A stretch of 23,273 nt of DNA from Spirochaetales bacterium (GTDB taxonomy: Bacteria; Spirochaetota; Spirochaetia; Sphaerochaetales; Sphaerochaetaceae): positions 1 to 23,273 of the forward strand of contig JAFVFA010000270.1 of NCBI GenBank assembly GCA_017475725.1, in the 5' to 3' direction. Below, piece by piece: positions 22,569 to 23,273 of the stretch. Below the pieces are notes generated by a model. That model did no database searches. It had not been told where the DNA came from and worked only from the letters and a program-made list of their open reading frames with translations. A program made the position numbers and the translations under genes. Every line of letters starts with the position of its first letter. Position 1 is the stretch's first letter.

Positions 22569-23273
22569 CTGACTCTCCCCTGCTCAAGGGCGGTGACGGT
22601 GAAGATCCCGTCATCGATCGAGGCTGTGTCGTAGACCACATCGGACAGCGTGATCCTGGACCATGTCCCGGACTGGACATTCTCCATCTTCATCTCCTTT
22701 GTGCACGAATAGCCGTCTATGGTCTCAATGCCGCTGCACGTAAGGACCCTGTGCAGCTGTCCGTGCCTGTCATAGAACTCGCATCTGCGGAGGATGTAGT
22801 CCTCTGTTCCAAGGTATATGACCCTTTCCGGGTCGCTTTCGGTGCGTGCTATGCTCTCACATCTGATCCTGTAGCACGGGACCCCATCGATGTCCTCCGT
22901 TCCAAGGAGGGTGTAGCTGTCCTTGGAGATCGCCCTCTCTCCCATGTCCTCATAGGTGAAGTCCGTACCCATGAAGCTCCCTTCGGCCTCCGTTCCGCTG
23001 GATGCCATTCTCTTGGCCTTCTTCAATGCCGGCATGTAGAGCCAGTTGTCACTGTCCTTCTTGGAGCCGTCATCGGCCTCAGGGTAGTTGAACATTAGGT
23101 ATCCGACACCGGAGACGTCCTTCGGGGAGGTGAAAACAATCACCTCCTTGGTGACATCGCCATAGTCCTTGCTCTTCATTATGACCTGACGTGTCTTCTC
23201 GTTGCCCTTCTTGCTGTGGATTACAAGGGTCGCCTTCACGGACGATGACGCAGGCTCCGGCACATTGTGGGCC
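22565..23273 (-). CDS. Outer membrane lipoprotein-sorting protein, LolA-like, 5' end outside the window
   Basis: The frame is open to the right edge of the window, so the start and signal peptide are missing; the GTG at 23261-23263 is internal. The visible 235 residues resemble the LolA-like 'outer membrane lipoprotein-sorting protein' family. They include a first strand with KATLVIHSKKG, then VIVFTSPKDVSGVGYLMFNYP, DNWLYMPALKKAKRMAS and SFMGTDFTYEDMGER, all hallmark positions of that family. These proteins have a hydrophobic-cavity fold and are usually periplasmic. They often accompany RND/MMPL transporters and are not true LolA. The barrel protein gene overlaps its stop by four bases. The transporter expected in such operons would lie to the right of this window. 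Confidence 0.87.
   Translation of the reverse strand, partial: AHNVPEPASSSVKATLVIHSKKGNEKTRQVIMKSKDYGDVTKEVIVFTSPKDVSGVGYLMFNYPEADDGSKKDSDNWLYMPALKKAKRMASSGTEAEGSFMGTDFTYEDMGERAISKDSYTLLGTEDIDGVPCYRIRCESIARTESDPERVIYLGTEDYILRRCEFYDRHGQLHRVLTCSGIETIDGYSCTKEMKMENVQSGTWSRITLSDVVYDTASIDDGIFTVTALEQGRVR

Overview
The window looks like a spirochaete chromosome (phylum Spirochaetota, perhaps a host-associated Treponema or Sphaerochaeta relative). The reasons are the DnaE of about 1158 residues, the relaxed lipoprotein signal peptides, the YggT-RecG pairing, a PgsW-type protein and many exported proteins. This placement is inference from family resemblance. Core genes (htpG, dnaE, recG) are visibly more G+C-rich than the accessory genes (toxin-antitoxin pair, DUF4143 ATPase, RhuM-like gene), which suggests several acquired pieces in a conserved backbone.

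Layout. 1-3418: an exported C69-family dipeptidase, a secreted protein of unknown function, a strong terminator, and a membrane-anchored poly-gamma-glutamate system protein. 3430-4793: a Phd/YefM-ParE/RelE toxin-antitoxin pair under a palindromic promoter, then an SGNH-hydrolase lipoprotein. 4794-6592: a probable inserted cassette with an AAA/DUF4143 ATPase. It is bounded by a perfect 85-bp direct repeat made of the htpG promoter, leader and first 20 coding bases, and its leader carries four copies of a 17-bp motif. 6573-8490: htpG and its terminator. 8500-9859: slyX (minus strand) diverges from a WYL-domain regulator across a repeat-rich control region. 9928-16149: dnaE, a YggT-family membrane protein and recG, closely packed.

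16150-16532: a non-coding array of four hairpin units repeating every 53 bp exactly, followed by a well-formed promoter whose -35 box overlaps a palindrome. It drives a lipoprotein of unknown function (16533-17888) that ends in a clear terminator. 18024-19234: a small helical protein and a RhuM-like protein with a PLD-like C-terminus. 19300-21465: a tightly coupled run of an XRE regulator, a methyltransferase-STAS fusion and a flavodoxin-fold oxidoreductase. 21453-23273 (minus strand): an outer-membrane beta-barrel candidate and a LolA-like protein cut by the window edge, probably the tail of an RND-type export operon.

The strongest candidates for something undescribed are the promoter duplication bracketing the ATPase cassette, the two intergenic repeat arrays (17-bp motif and 53-bp hairpin array), and the methyltransferase-STAS fusion operon. 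No rRNA, tRNA, CRISPR array, transposase or integrase was recognised.
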